From contig NZ_BAMJ01000022.1 in NCBI RefSeq assembly GCF_000615805.1, positions 1-43,127 on the forward strand: a stretch of 43,127 nucleotides of DNA, in the 5' to 3' direction. Source of the stretch: Latilactobacillus fuchuensis DSM 14340 = JCM 11249 (lineage in GTDB: Bacteria > Bacillota > Bacilli > Lactobacillales > Lactobacillaceae). The notes under the pieces were generated by a model that made no database searches, was not told the DNA's origin, and saw only the letters and a list, made by a program, of their open reading frames with translations. Positions 41,619 through 43,127 of the stretch are shown here, in pieces. Each line of letters opens with the position of its first letter. Within the stretch, counting starts at the first letter, position 1. The position numbers and the translations under genes were made by a program.

Positions 41619-42470
41619 TTAATCTGCTAATCGACTTAATTGATCAAATTCAGCAGGCGTTAAAACAATTTCTTGCGCGGCAATATTGGCCTTTAAATGC
41701 GCAATATTACGTGTGCCTGGAATCGGCAAAATGACGTCGGAACGCTGTAATAACCAAGCCAACGCAATTTGAGCCGGTTGGGCTTGGTGGGTCTTAGCGA
41801 TTTGCATCAAGATGCCATTTTCATCAGTTGCTAACTTACCAGTCGCTAACGGGAACCACGGAATAAACGCAATCCCTTGTTCGTCAGCATAGTTCAAAAC
41901 CGCTTCGTCATGACGGTCGATCAGGTTATAACGATTTTGAACCGAAACAATCGGCGTAATCGCTTGGGCTTGTTTCAATTCAGAGACTGACACTTGTGAT
42001 AACCCGATGTGTTTAATCTTACCCTCTTGTTGCATATCAGCTAAAACACCAATTTGCGCTTCTAACGAAACCGCCGGATCAATCCGGTGCAGTTGCAATA
42101 AATCAATTGACTCTAGTCCCAACGACCATAAGTTCAACTCAACTTGTTGGCGTAAATATTCGGGGCGACCGACAACCGTCCATTCCCCCGGTCCTTGGCG
42201 GGTAAAACCGACTTTAGTTGCAATCATTTTATGCGGTCCTCGATAGGTTTTAAGGGCTTCTTTTACATATAGATTCGCGAAAAATGGCCCGTAAGAATCA
42301 GCTGTGTCGATAAAATTAACATCGCTCGCTAAGACAGCTTGCATCACAGCCACCGCTTCTTCCGGATTTTCAGCCGGTCCCCAAACGCCTTTGCCAGGTA
42401 ATTGCATCGTGCCATATCCCAAACGATTAACGACTAATTCTGGATCAAATTGAAATGTTTTTGCTGTCAT
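41619..42470 (-). CDS. Aldo/keto reductase
   Basis: 283-aa NADPH-dependent TIM-barrel oxidoreductase. NRLGYGTMQLPG, FIDTADSYGPF (catalytic Asp and Tyr), IATKVGF (Lys), DLLQLHRID (His) and the cofactor end WLLQRSDVILPIPGTRNIAHLKAN are clear. The start is the ATG at 42470 after AAGGGTGG; the upstream in-frame codons overlap that SD. Substrate not inferred. Likely monocistronic, with a terminator at 41577. Confidence 0.93.
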   Translation of the reverse strand: MTAKTFQFDPELVVNRLGYGTMQLPGKGVWGPAENPEEAVAVMQAVLASDVNFIDTADSYGPFFANLYVKEALKTYRGPHKMIATKVGFTRQGPGEWTVVGRPEYLRQQVELNLWSLGLESIDLLQLHRIDPAVSLEAQIGVLADMQQEGKIKHIGLSQVSVSELKQAQAITPIVSVQNRYNLIDRHDEAVLNYADEQGIAFIPWFPLATGKLATDENGILMQIAKTHQAQPAQIALAWLLQRSDVILPIPGTRNIAHLKANIAAQEIVLTPAEFDQLSRLAD

Positions 42471-42538
42471 TGGATGACCACCCTTCACTTAATACCGTTA
42501 TTATCGCGCAATCTCACTTGACCGACAACTAATAACCC

Positions 42539-43081
42539 TTAGTCGTCCGCAACTTGTAACAAGCCACCGGCAAGCATCATCATGTGCGTCACAACTGGTC
42601 CGACAAACTTGAACCCGCGTTTTTTTAATGCCTTCGCTAATTGCGTACTGATTGGCGCTGACCGCTCAGTCACCCCAGAATCACTCATTAATAACAGCTG
42701 CGGTTGGCCACCGACAAAATCCCATAGAAATTCGGAGAAACTGATACCGGTCGCCTGGATGGCTAAAATCGCCCGCGCATTTTGAATCACCGCTCGAATC
42801 TTACGTGGATTGCGAATCAGCCGTTCATCTTGCTGCAGTCGTTCGACATCGGCTTCATCGAACTGCGCGACTTCTTCAATTGACATCCCCGCAAAAACAG
42901 CGCGATAAACGGGTAACTTACTGGCTGCTGCTTGCCAACTCAAGCCGACTTGAAAGACCCCCACCGTCAATAATACAAACCATAAACGGTCATCGTACGT
43001 CGGCGTTCCAAAATAGGCTTGATAAGCCTGCACCCCATCTGGATTCGTTTCAAACTGTTGTTGCGCTGATAACTCAACCAT
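42539..43081 (-). CDS. DNA-3-methyladenine glycosylase I-like protein, degenerate
   Basis: 180-aa HhH-type protein of the Tag family (LSW at 47-49, DVERLQQDERLIRNPRKIRAVIQNARAILAIQ, FSEFLWDFVGGQPQ, LAKALKKRGFKFVGPVVTHMMMLAGGL). Compared with E. coli Tag as I recall it, the catalytic Glu38 position is Gly (G41 here, in VGVFQVGLSW where Tag has LEGQQAGLSW), and the zinc-ligand Cys and His at both ends are missing (the N-terminus is MVELSAQQ, the C-terminus ends QVADD). It may bind DNA without excising bases, or use other residues. Last gene in the window; a short AT-rich stretch follows. Confidence 0.78.
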   Translation of the reverse strand: MVELSAQQQFETNPDGVQAYQAYFGTPTYDDRLWFVLLTVGVFQVGLSWQAAASKLPVYRAVFAGMSIEEVAQFDEADVERLQQDERLIRNPRKIRAVIQNARAILAIQATGISFSEFLWDFVGGQPQLLLMSDSGVTERSAPISTQLAKALKKRGFKFVGPVVTHMMMLAGGLLQVADD

Positions 43082-43127
43082 TACATTCCTCGTACGTCTA
43101 AATTTTATTTTGATTTTATCATAAAAA

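Overview
The window looks like the chromosome of a low-GC Gram-positive lactic acid bacterium, most likely the Latilactobacillus sakei/curvatus group. The reasons are the gene orders (rpsB-tsf-pyrH-frr; glnR-glnA; comG operon followed by ytxK-ackA; lexA beside ynzC and yneF; trmN6-GIY-YIG pair), the tmRNA tag ANNNNSYAVAA, strong SD sequences and extended -10 promoters. The species is an inference; no marker gene here settles it. There is no prophage, IS element, plasmid gene or CRISPR array. It is a core-genome segment with a few small lineage genes.

Layout. 1-3560: ribosome/translation cluster rpsB, tsf, pyrH, frr, read leftward from a strong promoter with a structured rpsB leader. 3576-5146: tRNA methyltransferase, GIY-YIG protein and acetyltransferase. 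5251-10476: plsC, then a heterodimeric ABC exporter with a membrane-anchored hydrolase. 10531-12801: yneF and ynzC divergent from lexA around an SOS box, an array of structured repeats, and apt. 12840-16279: recJ and galE. 16371-18313: small membrane/secreted proteins, YbjQ and a universal stress protein. 18472-21562: lepA, two small unknown genes and ssrA (tmRNA). 22116-28100: ackA, ytxK and the seven-gene comG pseudopilus operon. 28200-30575: yebC, vanZ-like gene, an odd tRNA-Ala and a cytochrome b5-like protein. 30648-33926: YeiH transporter, divergent LysR regulator, MATE exporter. 33987-37537: membrane GDPD, DUF915 hydrolase, RluA-type pseudouridine synthase. 37752-39698: two flavin oxidoreductases and two small unknown genes. 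39756-43081: glnA, glnR, an aldo/keto reductase and a Tag-like DNA glycosylase.

Two things stand out. First, a family of structured 3'-UTR elements occurs at four places, each just after the stop codon of a leftward gene (frr, apt, uspA, and the 59-aa gene at 38830). Two loci are tandem arrays of modules of about 120-135 bp. In these the helices are kept while the stem sequences differ, so the pairing is compensatory. I do not recognise a named family. Second, five one-base deletions break four housekeeping genes (apt, recJ twice, galE, lepA), all between about 12.36 and 19.71 kb. Every one can be explained as loss of one T from CTTT, which points to sequencing or assembly error more than biology.

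Other points: cre-like palindromes sit between the -35 and -10 of three promoters (ytxK-ackA, cytochrome b5, 95-aa gene); the tRNA-Ala(CGC) has C instead of the near-universal U33; and the Tag-like glycosylase lacks the catalytic Glu and zinc ligands. Many starts were moved downstream to the codon best spaced from an SD sequence; this is stated in each entry.
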